Shown: positions 29,059 through 37,421 of the stretch, in pieces
How positions within the stretch are numbered: the stretch's first letter is position 1
How the letters are laid out: every line of letters begins with the position of its first letter
IMG/VR virus record: IMGVR_UViG_3300008259_003680
Coordinates: 1 to 64,000 of that record
Source: a virus
Direction: 5' to 3' (one strand)
DNA: 64,000 nucleotides
Translations under genes and position numbers: made by a program
The notes under the pieces: generated by a model
Databases searched by the model: none
Told to the model about the DNA's origin: nothing
Seen by the model: the letters and a program-made list of their open reading frames with translations, nothing else

Positions 29059-30567
29059 ATGGATTTAATTAATTTTTTTATAGAAAATAATAAAAACGGT
29101 ATCAAAACTAAAGAGTCCTTTTTAAAAAAAAATTATCCAGATATATATTTTGAAATTATTGATTACAGCAACGACGAATTAAACGACTTACCTTTCATAC
29201 AAAAAATCTGGCATTTTATTAATGAAGAACCAAACAAACCAGTATGTCCGACCTGTAATATTCAACTAAAATTTAAAAGATCTTTAAAAGAAGGTTATGG
29301 GGTATATTGTTCAAAAGTATGTTCCAACAAAAATGAAATTCAAAAAACAAAAATTAAAAACACCAATAATGAAAAATATGGAGGTAACGCTCCAATTTGT
29401 TCTGATGAGATTAAAAATAAAATAAAAAAAACTCATTTAGAAAAATACGGTGTAGACAATCTTTTTAAAGATAAAGATTATATTAAAACAAAAACAATAG
29501 AAAAACATAATGTAAATCATATCGCAAAACTTGATTCAACAAAAGAAAAAATAAAAAATACAAATCTTATAAAATATGGTGTGTCGTCCCCTCTGAAATT
29601 ACCAAACGTTAGACGTAAAAGAGTTAGAAAAAATACCAGTTTAAGTACTGTTGATTTTATAAAAAGAAAAATTGTTTTAATGGATAACCCGTTAAACGAA
29701 TTAAAATCATTAAAAGAAAAACAAATTTGTGAATTCTTAGGTGAATTAAATATTAAATACATTAAGGGTGACAGAACCTTACTTAAAGGTCAAGAGTTAG
29801 ATATTTTTATTCCAGATTATAGTTTGGCCATTGAATTTAATGGATTATTTTGGCATTCCGATAAATTTATAGAAAATAATTACCATTATAATAAAACTAA
29901 GGATTGTAATAAATTAAATATAAGGTTGGTACATATCTTTGAAGATGAGTGGACATATAACTCGTCTATCGTAAAAAGTAGACTTAAAACATTGTTGGGA
30001 TTAACTCAAACACGTATTTTTGCAAGAAAATGTGAAATAAAATACGTTGACACAAAAACAAAAACTCAATTTTTAATTGAAAATCACATACAAGGCCCCG
30101 TTGGTAGTAAGTTTAACTTGGGTCTTTATTATAATTCAGAATTGGTATCCATTATGACTTTTGGTAAAAAACGGCTAAACCTTGGATTCAAACAAAGTAA
30201 AAACGATGAATATGAGTTACTCCGGTTCTGTAATAAATTAAACCATATTGTTGTTGGTGGAGCTTCTAAACTACTCAAGAAATTTATTTCGGATCAATCA
30301 CCAAAAGAAATAATAAGCTACGCAGATAAAAGATGGAGTGATGGTAACCTATATAAAAAATTGGGGTTCTCCTTCGTTAAGGAAACCGTTCCTAATTATT
30401 ATTATATTGTTAGTAAGAAAAGGGAATCCAGATTTAAATATAGGAAAGATGTGTTGGTGAGTTTGGGTTTTGATAAAAATAAAAGTGAATCCGAAATTAT
30501 GGAAGAAAGGGGAATTAGAAAAATTTATGATTGTGGAAATTTATTATTTAAAATGAGTTTTATTTAA
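29059..30567 (+). CDS. Free-standing homing endonuclease, Vsr-like (EDxHD/PD-(D/E)XK) family
   Basis: A mobile endonuclease that cuts related phage genomes lacking the gene. The N-terminal third has a zinc-finger pattern C63-x2-C66 and C84-x3-C88, then helical repeats of the type KI(K)xTxxxKYGV (around 97-180) as in DNA-binding modules of homing enzymes. The nuclease core (about 225-300) has LDIFIPDYSLAIEFNGLFWHS (E259, H266) followed by HIFEDEW, the arrangement of very-short-patch-repair-like enzymes such as I-Bth0305I. It is the only plus-strand gene inside the minus-strand tail block, between the tube and HAD-like genes, and is very AT-rich. Both features indicate insertion. Confidence 0.82.
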   Translation: MDLINFFIENNKNGIKTKESFLKKNYPDIYFEIIDYSNDELNDLPFIQKIWHFINEEPNKPVCPTCNIQLKFKRSLKEGYGVYCSKVCSNKNEIQKTKIKNTNNEKYGGNAPICSDEIKNKIKKTHLEKYGVDNLFKDKDYIKTKTIEKHNVNHIAKLDSTKEKIKNTNLIKYGVSSPLKLPNVRRKRVRKNTSLSTVDFIKRKIVLMDNPLNELKSLKEKQICEFLGELNIKYIKGDRTLLKGQELDIFIPDYSLAIEFNGLFWHSDKFIENNYHYNKTKDCNKLNIRLVHIFEDEWTYNSSIVKSRLKTLLGLTQTRIFARKCEIKYVDTKTKTQFLIENHIQGPVGSKFNLGLYYNSELVSIMTFGKKRLNLGFKQSKNDEYELLRFCNKLNHIVVGGASKLLKKFISDQSPKEIISYADKRWSDGNLYKKLGFSFVKETVPNYYYIVSKKRESRFKYRKDVLVSLGFDKNKSESEIMEERGIRKIYDCGNLLFKMSFI

Positions 30568-30642
30568 TCTTAAAACTTTTTTCTATTTACTTTCAATTAT
30601 TTTAAAATTATCCTTTATATATAAATTAACTAATAAATAATA

Positions 30643-31524
30643 TTAAACTTCTTTTTTCTCTCCTCCTTTAGTTAAATAAGTTCTTACAGGACTTTTTTCA
30701 TATTCACTTGATAAAAATTCTTTCATTTTTTCAATATTTCTTGGGTCGTCGTCTGAAAAACCAATAAAAGGGATTATTTCGTGATTCTCAACATCATTCT
30801 TAAACATTGCTTTTTTTCCAATTTCTTGAGCCAAATCTTTACAATAATTAATAAATGATCTAAGTGCTTTTATTTTTCCTTCTTCTGGATTTGCAGCACT
30901 ACCTTCACCAAAAGTTACCGGATGGAATCTACACATATCTAAATATTCATCAATCAACTCCTTATCAGATACTTTTAAATTAATATTTTCCTTTACGGTA
31001 TCATCAGCGAAGTGTCTATATTTTTTTAGATTTTCCACTAATGTGTTTTTATTAATTCCGTTGTGATTTGAAATAATAAAGTTGTATGTCGCTTCTTTTA
31101 ATGTTTCTGGATTATGTCCTCTAGCGGTTATAATCGCAAAGATGGAACCACCATTAATACACTCCACAAAATCATTCCAGGATGGTCCAGGGCTTGCAAT
31201 CATTGAGTCAATGATGAATCTCTTATTACCTTCCTCTTTGAAGTTTCTAAAAGGGCTTGGCGCATAATCCACAACTGTCGTCCCTTTAAATGAAAAAGGT
31301 TCAACGCCAATCTGATGTCTATGTTCAGCAAACTCCTCAGTTGACATACCTACTTCTTCTTCATTTTCAGTCAAAACCATTATTTTGGTTGGCATATAAC
31401 AAATGTTATCGTCCCAATCAAAAGCATAATATTTTGAGTCCGGAGTACCTTCCTCAGTCATACCTTCTTTAATGGTTTGGTTTCTTTTTTTAATTTCGTT
31501 AAGAACGTGTTTTTTTATGTTCAT
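30643..31524 (-). CDS. HAD-like hydrolase, 293 aa
   Basis: The protein carries HAD-superfamily motifs: motif I FDWDDNI with D36 and D38 in DxD spacing, IITARG as a motif II-like strand, and IGFSDDDPRNIEKM as a motif IV-like acidic loop. Most members are Mg-dependent phosphatases or nucleotidases. The substrate is unknown; a nucleotide, a polynucleotide 3' phosphate or a sugar phosphate are all possible. The N-terminal 30 residues (KKHVLNEIKKRNQ...) form a charged leader before the core. It overlaps the upstream 53-aa gene by 26 bases. It lies between sheath and tube genes, which is unusual for an enzyme and could mean a virion-associated role. Confidence 0.72.
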   Translation of the reverse strand: MNIKKHVLNEIKKRNQTIKEGMTEEGTPDSKYYAFDWDDNICYMPTKIMVLTENEEEVGMSTEEFAEHRHQIGVEPFSFKGTTVVDYAPSPFRNFKEEGNKRFIIDSMIASPGPSWNDFVECINGGSIFAIITARGHNPETLKEATYNFIISNHNGINKNTLVENLKKYRHFADDTVKENINLKVSDKELIDEYLDMCRFHPVTFGEGSAANPEEGKIKALRSFINYCKDLAQEIGKKAMFKNDVENHEIIPFIGFSDDDPRNIEKMKEFLSSEYEKSPVRTYLTKGGEKKEV

Positions 31525-31660
31525 CTTTTTTTAGTTTTTTTAATAAATTTTCCAATTGTGATTCACTCAAAATGACATTTTGTTTTTTAGATGAAAAAGT
31601 TTTGTTATTTTTATCATCTAAGTTAAGTGACTCAACAATAATTTTTTTTGAGATTTCCAT
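31499..31660 (-). CDS. Small hypothetical protein, 53 aa, with SESxLxxLL leader-like helix
   Basis: The short frame MEISKKIIVESL... continues to QNVILSESQLENLLKKLKK and a basic end. The second half resembles the leader KIIRLTESDLTRIVRR of the 152-aa protein at 36867-37325. It overlaps the HAD-like gene by 26 bases. A TATTTATA box at 31672-31679 lies 11 bases before the ATG, and the sheath terminator lies upstream. The family was not recognised. Confidence 0.6.
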   Translation of the reverse strand: MEISKKIIVESLNLDDKNNKTFSSKKQNVILSESQLENLLKKLKKDEHKKTRS

Positions 31661-31671
31661 ACTTTTTTATT

Positions 31672-31679
31672 TATAAATA
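31672..31679 (-). promoter_or_regulatory. Candidate late-promoter box TATTTATA
   Basis: Sense-oriented box 11 bases before the ATG of the 53-aa gene and directly after the sheath terminator, so a new transcript starting here makes sense. Confidence 0.45.
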
Positions 31680-31684
31680 TACAA

Positions 31685-31707
31685 AAGGGGAGTAAATTAC
31701 TCCCCTT
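31685..31707 (-). terminator. Terminator after tail sheath gene
   Basis: Eleven-base arms AAGGGGAGTAA and TTACTCCCCTT face each other around one base (in practice nine pairs and a small loop). On the minus strand TTTTGT follows. It lies about 28 bases after the sheath stop. Confidence 0.75.
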
Positions 31708-31734
31708 CCATTTATTTTTTTTCTTTTTTTTGAA

Positions 31735-34700
31735 TTAAATGTTCTCAAAAGAAGCACCAGTTGGTGTAATTACGAACTCAATATCTATCATCTCGAGTGC
31801 TTTTGTCGGTTTTAGGTACACCTTCCCCGTCAATGTGTTTGAGTCTAAATCCTCTGGAGTGTTAGATACTGTAACTCTAAAGTCAATCAAACCTCTATCT
31901 CTTCTGATTGAATCCAAAATTGGGTTCACTGAGTCTAGGAAGTCTTGTCTAACCTTATCATCATTTTGTTCAAACAACAATCTAACAGCAACAGCAGATA
32001 TCAATTTACGAGCCTGTAACAACAATCTTCTAACATTAATTCTGTCAAGAGCAGATTCTCTAATTTGTAGAGTTTTGTTACCCCAAATTACAGTACCCAC
32101 ATCTGAGAACGTTGCAATTGGATTAATTCTACCCTTATAAAGTGTATCTCTATCGTCTTGAGTTAACTTTCTACGTGCTTTAATTGCGTTAACAATACCA
32201 CGAGTATAACCAGCAGATGCAAACCAAGGGAACGCGATGTTATCAGTCAATGCCAAGTTTTTAGTTACCTCAGCAGTTGGTGGTAAATAAATTTGAGTAT
32301 TATTTACACTATCTCTTGTTAGTACCCACGGATAGTAAGTTGCAGTATAGTTTGAATCAATTCCAGTATTATCCAAATTGTCAACCACCTCTTGAGGGTA
32401 AATTAAACCTTCAGTCACATCACTATATGTCGGTAAGAACATATTGAAGTCAGGAGTTGTACAGATGTAAATTGAGTCAGCTCTATCAGTTTCAACCATA
32501 TCAATTGCAAGTTCAACAAGGTTTGAGTTATTTACATAATCAATTCCTGGTGTTGTAAACACATTGATGTTTGTTGCTTCTGGGTTAGCAAAAGTTTGTT
32601 GCCCCCACAAATAAGCGTAGTAATCTGTATTTGCCCAATTTTCTTGGTTTGGACCACTAATTTGTTTAAATGAACCCCAACCAGATGCGGTAGGATAAGT
32701 GATGGATGCTTCAGCACCAAATTTATAACCAGATTGACCTAAAGCGAACTGATCACCATTTGTTCTATTTTCTCTATAGATATCCCAACCATCAAAACCA
32801 CCGTAGGCATATACTGTGAATTTTCTTGTGTTTAATCTGTAGTAAGCATTGTCAGAATCTTCTGGTTCTGTATTAAATGATGATACACCTACTTCAAATG
32901 CTGGATTTCCAGAAGTTACATATCTATTTGGAATTGTGACAGCACTTGCGTTTACATCCATGTGGAATCCTTGTGTTAAATAACCCCATTGTGGGCCGGT
33001 TGTGTCAGTACCTAAATTAGGTGGGACTATTTTCCCTTTGTAATCAAAGAAATCATAATCAACTCCACTAATATTTGAAATACCCAAATAAGCCCTTCTT
33101 GGATTTTCACCATTTGAGATAACTGGATTGTCACCACCATTTGTTGAACCAAAAGGAGGGTTGTAAATAACGTCACCTGGTTGTAAGTATTTTGTTTTGT
33201 AAATAATGTATGGTGATTTTGCGTTCGCATATTCTCTCATAACATATCCTTCAAATCCACAAGGTAAAGCATCGGTTGGTGCCTCGTCACTCATCTCCAA
33301 CATAATGTATTTTGACTTAACTTGGTATTCACCATTTGAAGTACCAATTTTGTTTGCCACGTAATTATTTAAGTTTGGATCTAATGAACAATTTGTGAAG
33401 CTTTCAATAACTCTTACATTTTGATCATTGTCATAAAAATCTCTAACAAAAACATCAAACGTACCATTAGCAAATGAAATATTTCCAATAGATAATTTAA
33501 CAAGTCTATTTGCCGCATTACCATCAGAAATCAATACAAACTTAAATAATTTGTAAACTTTATTACCTCTTAATTCTGAAACCACAAATGGAGTTTCCGG
33601 TGTTTGGTATTGTTCCAAATAGAATCCGATTGAATCTGTATTTAATGATTCGGCACTATCAAGTTCAATGAAGTCACAATATAAACCTCTAACCTTACCG
33701 TCTCTATAACCATTTAATAATAAACTTGAGTAAGCTTCCTCAACAAATAAAGGAACTTCAGTTCTATCTTTACCAAAATTACTTCTACCAAATACTTTTG
33801 ATAAATAATTTGTACTTGCCGAGTCCATTGATGTTTCAAAACTAAATGTGTCGTTGTCAAATGTTGTCCCACTAATTACAAACGTACCGAATGGATTTTT
33901 TGAAATACCGGAATAAGAACCAGCACATACCATTGAAGCGTCAGATGTTGCCGATACTTCGTATCTTGGTCCGTGTTGTGTTGATGAATATGTCGTAATA
34001 CCTCTTGATCTTAAAGTAGCAACTACCATATCATCGAAATCGCTGTATGGGTCAGATGTGTATTGTGTACCATAAACTGTACAAGTACCAGTAAATTCAG
34101 TCACTGTAGTACCAGTTCCAATATTACTTAAAGCAACACCAAATCCATAACCATAATATGAACCAACACTAGCTACTTTTGTATAATCAAACAAAGCATA
34201 ATACCAAGCATCGTTTACTTCACTTGACAATGTTGAATTTTCAAGTATTAAAGAGTCAACACCTAGTACATTTGTTGTTGCAGATACCGCATTTGAAAAT
34301 ACGGTTACACCAGTAACTGAATTAAATGTTGATGAACTCACAGGGCCCCAGAATAATGCGTTACCACCAGTTGCTCCGGAACCTATCGTTGCAAAATTAT
34401 TAATTTGTGTTGAAACAAAAGATTGTAAATCGGCGTTTAATGATGAAGTACCACCTTCAAAAGTGGTGTAAGTATTATAAAACAAATCATTAAGTAATGC
34501 GGGTAAACCAGTAAACACAACATTTGAACTCGTACCAGTAGTACCTGTAAAAGTTAAAGTTTGAGAACCAGTAATACCTGTCGCACTTACAGTTGACGGG
34601 TCCGGATTTGCAATTGTTGTTATTGACCAAGATGGTCCCGCGTCATAACCAGACAATCCTAAGATTCTGGTTACAAATAATTGGTTAGATTGAGTTAAAT

Positions 34701-34950
34701 ATGATTTTGCAATATATGCCGCCTCATATTTTGGGATTTGAGTATTAACAAATTTTTCGGGGCTTGTTCCACCGAAATAAACTTGAAACTCATCATAATT
34801 TGTGATAAAGATTGGTTCAAACGCCGGACCTTGTAAAGTTTCACCTACAAGTCCTAGAGTTGTAACACCGACACTTTGAGCCACAAAAGTTAAATCTCTT
34901 TCAGATGTATAAACACCTGGAGATACAAATACTTTGTTAGTTGATGCCAT
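31735..34950 (-). CDS. Tail sheath protein, gp18-like, 1071 aa
   Basis: This subunit forms the contractile outer sheath. The N-terminus is typical: FVSPGVYTSERDLTFVAQ, GLVGETLQGPAF, then FITNYDEFQVYFGG. The conserved C-terminal domain (about 880-1071) contains NVRRLLLQARKLI, LLFEQNDDKVRQDF and the GKVYLKPTKALEMIDI strand. Between them are several hundred Gly/Ser/Thr/Asn-rich residues. The total is far above T4 gp18 (659 aa), so surface-exposed insertions decorate the sheath. A TATTTATA box at 34981-34988 precedes the ATG by 30 bases and a terminator follows the stop, so it is likely a highly expressed monocistronic late gene. Confidence 0.9.
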   Translation of the reverse strand: MASTNKVFVSPGVYTSERDLTFVAQSVGVTTLGLVGETLQGPAFEPIFITNYDEFQVYFGGTSPEKFVNTQIPKYEAAYIAKSYLTQSNQLFVTRILGLSGYDAGPSWSITTIANPDPSTVSATGITGSQTLTFTGTTGTSSNVVFTGLPALLNDLFYNTYTTFEGGTSSLNADLQSFVSTQINNFATIGSGATGGNALFWGPVSSSTFNSVTGVTVFSNAVSATTNVLGVDSLILENSTLSSEVNDAWYYALFDYTKVASVGSYYGYGFGVALSNIGTGTTVTEFTGTCTVYGTQYTSDPYSDFDDMVVATLRSRGITTYSSTQHGPRYEVSATSDASMVCAGSYSGISKNPFGTFVISGTTFDNDTFSFETSMDSASTNYLSKVFGRSNFGKDRTEVPLFVEEAYSSLLLNGYRDGKVRGLYCDFIELDSAESLNTDSIGFYLEQYQTPETPFVVSELRGNKVYKLFKFVLISDGNAANRLVKLSIGNISFANGTFDVFVRDFYDNDQNVRVIESFTNCSLDPNLNNYVANKIGTSNGEYQVKSKYIMLEMSDEAPTDALPCGFEGYVMREYANAKSPYIIYKTKYLQPGDVIYNPPFGSTNGGDNPVISNGENPRRAYLGISNISGVDYDFFDYKGKIVPPNLGTDTTGPQWGYLTQGFHMDVNASAVTIPNRYVTSGNPAFEVGVSSFNTEPEDSDNAYYRLNTRKFTVYAYGGFDGWDIYRENRTNGDQFALGQSGYKFGAEASITYPTASGWGSFKQISGPNQENWANTDYYAYLWGQQTFANPEATNINVFTTPGIDYVNNSNLVELAIDMVETDRADSIYICTTPDFNMFLPTYSDVTEGLIYPQEVVDNLDNTGIDSNYTATYYPWVLTRDSVNNTQIYLPPTAEVTKNLALTDNIAFPWFASAGYTRGIVNAIKARRKLTQDDRDTLYKGRINPIATFSDVGTVIWGNKTLQIRESALDRINVRRLLLQARKLISAVAVRLLFEQNDDKVRQDFLDSVNPILDSIRRDRGLIDFRVTVSNTPEDLDSNTLTGKVYLKPTKALEMIDIEFVITPTGASFENI

Positions 34951-34980
34951 TATTAATTATAATTTAAACATTTATTTTAA

Positions 34981-34988
34981 TATAAATA
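34981..34988 (-). promoter_or_regulatory. Candidate late-promoter box TATTTATA
   Basis: Sense-oriented box 30 bases before the ATG of the sheath gene. Confidence 0.4.
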
Positions 34989-34998
34989 CATTGAAATT

Positions 34999-35027
34999 TT
35001 GCAAAAAACACCGCTGACTCATAATTA
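34999..35027 (+). promoter_or_regulatory. Candidate sigma-70-like promoter for the 49-aa gene
   Basis: TTGCAA at 34999-35004 and TAATTA at 35022-35027 are separated by 17 bases and face the small plus-strand gene 60 bases downstream. Confidence 0.35.
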
Positions 35028-35087
35028 TTTAAGATAGGGTAGAAAAAAGGTAGATTTTTTTCTTCCTTTTTAAAAACCATTAAAACA

Positions 35088-35237
35088 ATGAAAAAAATTA
35101 AAAATCTTAAAATATCAGAAGAAACTCACGAAGTTCTCAAAAAATATTGTGAAGAAAAAGGTTTGAAAATATATAAGTTTTTGGAATCACTTATATTGAA
35201 AAATTGTCAAAAAGAAAAAGATATTTACGGAGAGTAA
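35088..35237 (+). CDS. Small ribbon-helix-helix-like protein, 49 aa
   Basis: A plus-strand frame lies between the minus-strand sheath and gp15-like genes. A short basic strand (MKKIKNLKISEET) is followed by helix 1 (HEVLKKYCEEKG) and helix 2 (IYKFLESLILKNCQ), the CopG/Arc pattern. It would be a dimeric DNA-binding protein, perhaps a regulator of late genes. It is transcribed against the surrounding structural operon, from a possible promoter of its own. Its stop lies four bases from the end of the convergent gp15-like gene. Confidence 0.6.
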   Translation: MKKIKNLKISEETHEVLKKYCEEKGLKIYKFLESLILKNCQKEKDIYGE

Positions 35238-35240
35238 AAA

Positions 35241-36284
35241 TTAGGTCACTAAATGTGCAATTGTATTAATGGTAGATTCTTCTAATGGATTTGTTTTGGT
35301 TACCCCAACGACTAGGGTATCACCATCATTAATCTGAATTATTTCCAAATCCGAACCAACAAAATTTCCATTTATAAAAACAGAATAAGTATCAACATTT
35401 GTTGTGTTTTGAATTTTAATATCGGCAGTATACCTAAAAACTTCACTAAGTTGTGTATTACCGGACACAAATAATAAATTCAAGTCAAACGTATCTGGTC
35501 GTGGTGGTTGAATGTTTACCTTTCTTGATTTGTTTAATGGATCAACTTCAAACATTGTAACTTGTCTAGTTATACCGGGTGAGACTTGAAACTCGGCTTC
35601 ATCCAATAAAAAACCCATCAGAGTTATTTTATAATTTTGAATATAATATTTTCTTTTTTCAATTTCTTTAACGGATTCATCAGTTGGATCCGCCAATTTC
35701 ATCGGCATATAGTGACCCTTAATCTGAGTGTACGCTTGTTTTGATGTAAACGTTTGCATCATAATTTTATTAAACTCATTAAGTTCACGCATTCTATTAC
35801 AAAATATTTTAACATTGTAAGTGATATCAACCGGTACGGGTTGAGGTATTTTATACACATCAACACCTTTCCTATCACCATCCCAAGTTGGAACTGAATA
35901 ATAAAAAAACCTTAAACGTTCCGGAATATTTGCGGCACCTCCTTGAAATTTTCCATATATAACTTCAGGTTGTCTAACGGTAATTATAAAAGGTAATGAA
36001 ACATTTTTATCCAAATCTTGAAATTTCCATGTTTCAGTAAATTGTGACCAACTTTGTGTTGTAATGATTTTATCAACTGTCGGTACTGTTTTTCCGTCCA
36101 CAACTAGTTTTAATCTTTCTTTGACAAAATCCAAAACACCTTTATCCAAATCAGCATGTAAAACACCCTTCGGTAAATACGTGCCATTATCTGTCACATC
36201 TTCAATTAATTCCATACGCCTCTCCGTACCAAACTTTTTTGGAACCAAAGGTAAATGTTTTTTAATCTTTTTTGGGAAAGCCAT
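35241..36284 (-). CDS. Possible tail completion/sheath stabiliser protein (gp15-like), 347 aa
   Basis: The N-terminus (MAFPKKIKKHLPLVPKKFG) is basic. The middle has IPERLRFFYYSVP, then the stretch VPVDITYNVKIFCNRMRELNEFNKIMMQTF followed by a hydrophobic strand. In pattern this recalls gp15-type tail terminators, where a PxPY-type strand is followed by an N-D-x-x-x-I-I-E-Q-I-L-type helix. It lies upstream of the sheath gene, as in T4 gene order (15 before 18). The C-terminal 80 residues look like a small beta domain. The assignment rests on a remembered pattern and position, so it is tentative. It shares one base with the preceding 171-aa gene. Confidence 0.5.
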   Translation of the reverse strand: MAFPKKIKKHLPLVPKKFGTERRMELIEDVTDNGTYLPKGVLHADLDKGVLDFVKERLKLVVDGKTVPTVDKIITTQSWSQFTETWKFQDLDKNVSLPFIITVRQPEVIYGKFQGGAANIPERLRFFYYSVPTWDGDRKGVDVYKIPQPVPVDITYNVKIFCNRMRELNEFNKIMMQTFTSKQAYTQIKGHYMPMKLADPTDESVKEIEKRKYYIQNYKITLMGFLLDEAEFQVSPGITRQVTMFEVDPLNKSRKVNIQPPRPDTFDLNLLFVSGNTQLSEVFRYTADIKIQNTTNVDTYSVFINGNFVGSDLEIIQINDGDTLVVGVTKTNPLEESTINTIAHLVT

Positions 36285-36799
36285 TATATTCCGTTAAATT
36301 CATCATTTGTTACAGGAGCCGCAATTATTGTCCTATAATATTTTTTATAACCACCATAAGTGTGTTTCATATCGGAGTTAACCCTTCCGTCATTTACTAC
36401 ACTATAATACCTAACTCTATCTTCGGTTTCGTAATAGGCCAAATAATCACCTAATGAAATTTCAATAGCCAATTGATCTAAATGTGATTGGTAAACACTA
36501 AATGTCATATTACCCGGTTCTATTTGTGAAACTCTTGAGGAACCGTAATCCGTATTTGTTGGTGTGTCAATCCTAACCAACCCTTTAACCTCAATCGGAG
36601 CCATAAATTGAATTCCGGAAGAAAGGGCCTCACCATAAACATCATCATTATTTGTGCGTTGTCTGTCCACTCTATATAAAACAACGGTAAAGTTCATGTC
36701 TCCGTACATCCATTCGGACCCAAGCGAGATCTCAAGTTCGTAGTCCGCAGCAGAAAAAAACTTATTTAACCTCGTAATAGGTACTCTATTTTGTGTCAT
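36284..36799 (-). CDS. Virion structural protein, neck or head-tail connector candidate, 171 aa
   Basis: No family was recognised with certainty. The protein is strand-rich and soluble, with SLGSEWMYGDMNFTVVLYRV near residues 27-47 and a conserved-looking SVYQSHLDQLAIEISLGDYLAYY region. It overlaps the gp15-like gene by one base and lies upstream of sheath, so it probably takes part in the neck or tail completion complex. A TATTTATT box at 36803-36810 sits only three bases before the ATG, which would give an almost leaderless message if it acts as a promoter. Confidence 0.65.
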   Translation of the reverse strand: MTQNRVPITRLNKFFSAADYELEISLGSEWMYGDMNFTVVLYRVDRQRTNNDDVYGEALSSGIQFMAPIEVKGLVRIDTPTNTDYGSSRVSQIEPGNMTFSVYQSHLDQLAIEISLGDYLAYYETEDRVRYYSVVNDGRVNSDMKHTYGGYKKYYRTIIAAPVTNDEFNGI

Positions 36800-36802
36800 A
36801 CT

Positions 36803-36810
36803 AATAAATA
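36803..36810 (-). promoter_or_regulatory. Candidate late-promoter box TATTTATT
   Basis: Sense-oriented box three bases before the ATG of the 171-aa gene. Confidence 0.35.
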
Positions 36811-36826
36811 TCTATAAAACAAAAAA

Positions 36827-36845
36827 CCCCTCTTTTAGGGAGGGG
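36827..36845 (-). terminator. Terminator after the 152-aa gene
   Basis: Arms CCCCTC and GAGGGG enclose a seven-base loop. On the minus strand TTTTTTGTTTT follows. It lies about 20 bases after the stop codon. Confidence 0.78.
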
Positions 36846-36866
36846 AATATAACCATTTTATTTTTT

Positions 36867-37325
36867 TTATTTAAACTTACTTCTATCTCTTTTAACCCTT
36901 TTATCACTAAGTTCTTTATTTCTTGGGTTGTTACGCCATTTTGCGAATTCAGGTTCCCATTTTGAAACGTCATTATCAAAATCTTTTAAATATGGACCTT
37001 TAGATCTGATATCTTGATATTCCATTTCTTCTTCATCCGACCAAGAACCAAATTCTGGTGTAGTGTCTAGTGATGAATTTTTATGTTTAGTTCTAGACAT
37101 TTTATCACCTAATTCTTTGTATCTTGGATTGTTTTTCCATTTTTCAAATTCTGGTTCCCATTTTGAAATATCATTGTCAAAATCCTTTAAGTATGGCCCT
37201 TTTGATCTAATGTCGTCCCACTCAGATTGATCTTCATCAGTCCAAGATTCCTCCTCAGATTCTCTAATAACTCGTCTTACAATTCTTGTAAGATCTGATT
37301 CCGTTAATCTAATTATTTTTTTCAT
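36867..37325 (-). CDS. Duplicated-motif protein with basic N-terminal leader, 152 aa
   Basis: Function is unknown. The N-terminal 22 residues (KKIIRLTESDLTRIVRRVIRE) form a basic helix ending in Ile-Arg-Glu. The rest consists of two nearly identical units of about 50 aa (roughly residues 27-75 and 93-142), each with the core DIRSKGPYLKDFDND, then SKWEPEF, KW and NNPR. I have seen such KKIIRLTESDL leaders on unrelated small proteins of environmental T4-like phages; a capsid-targeting or propeptide role is a guess. It is followed by a strong terminator. The start lies in a divergent region shared with the SNF2 helicase gene, with a TATTTATA box at 37355-37362. Confidence 0.75.
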   Translation of the reverse strand: MKKIIRLTESDLTRIVRRVIRESEEESWTDEDQSEWDDIRSKGPYLKDFDNDISKWEPEFEKWKNNPRYKELGDKMSRTKHKNSSLDTTPEFGSWSDEEEMEYQDIRSKGPYLKDFDNDVSKWEPEFAKWRNNPRNKELSDKRVKRDRSKFK

Positions 37326-37354
37326 TTTATAATTTTTTTAAATTTATTTTTTAT

Positions 37355-37362
37355 TATAAATA
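37355..37362 (-). promoter_or_regulatory. Candidate late-promoter box TATTTATA in divergent region
   Basis: Sense-oriented for the 152-aa gene, 29 bases before its ATG. Read the other way it is TATAAATA, the T4 late-promoter form, and could instead serve the plus-strand helicase gene. Confidence 0.35.
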
Positions 37363-37421
37363 TATCCAAGTTAATTAAAAGTTGATTTTAAAACAAAATT
37401 GATTATTTTAATTTTTAATTA

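Noticed and set aside
31739-32140. 133-aa plus-strand open frame at the end of the sheath gene
   Set aside because: It is antisense to the highly conserved sheath C-terminus and has no independent support.
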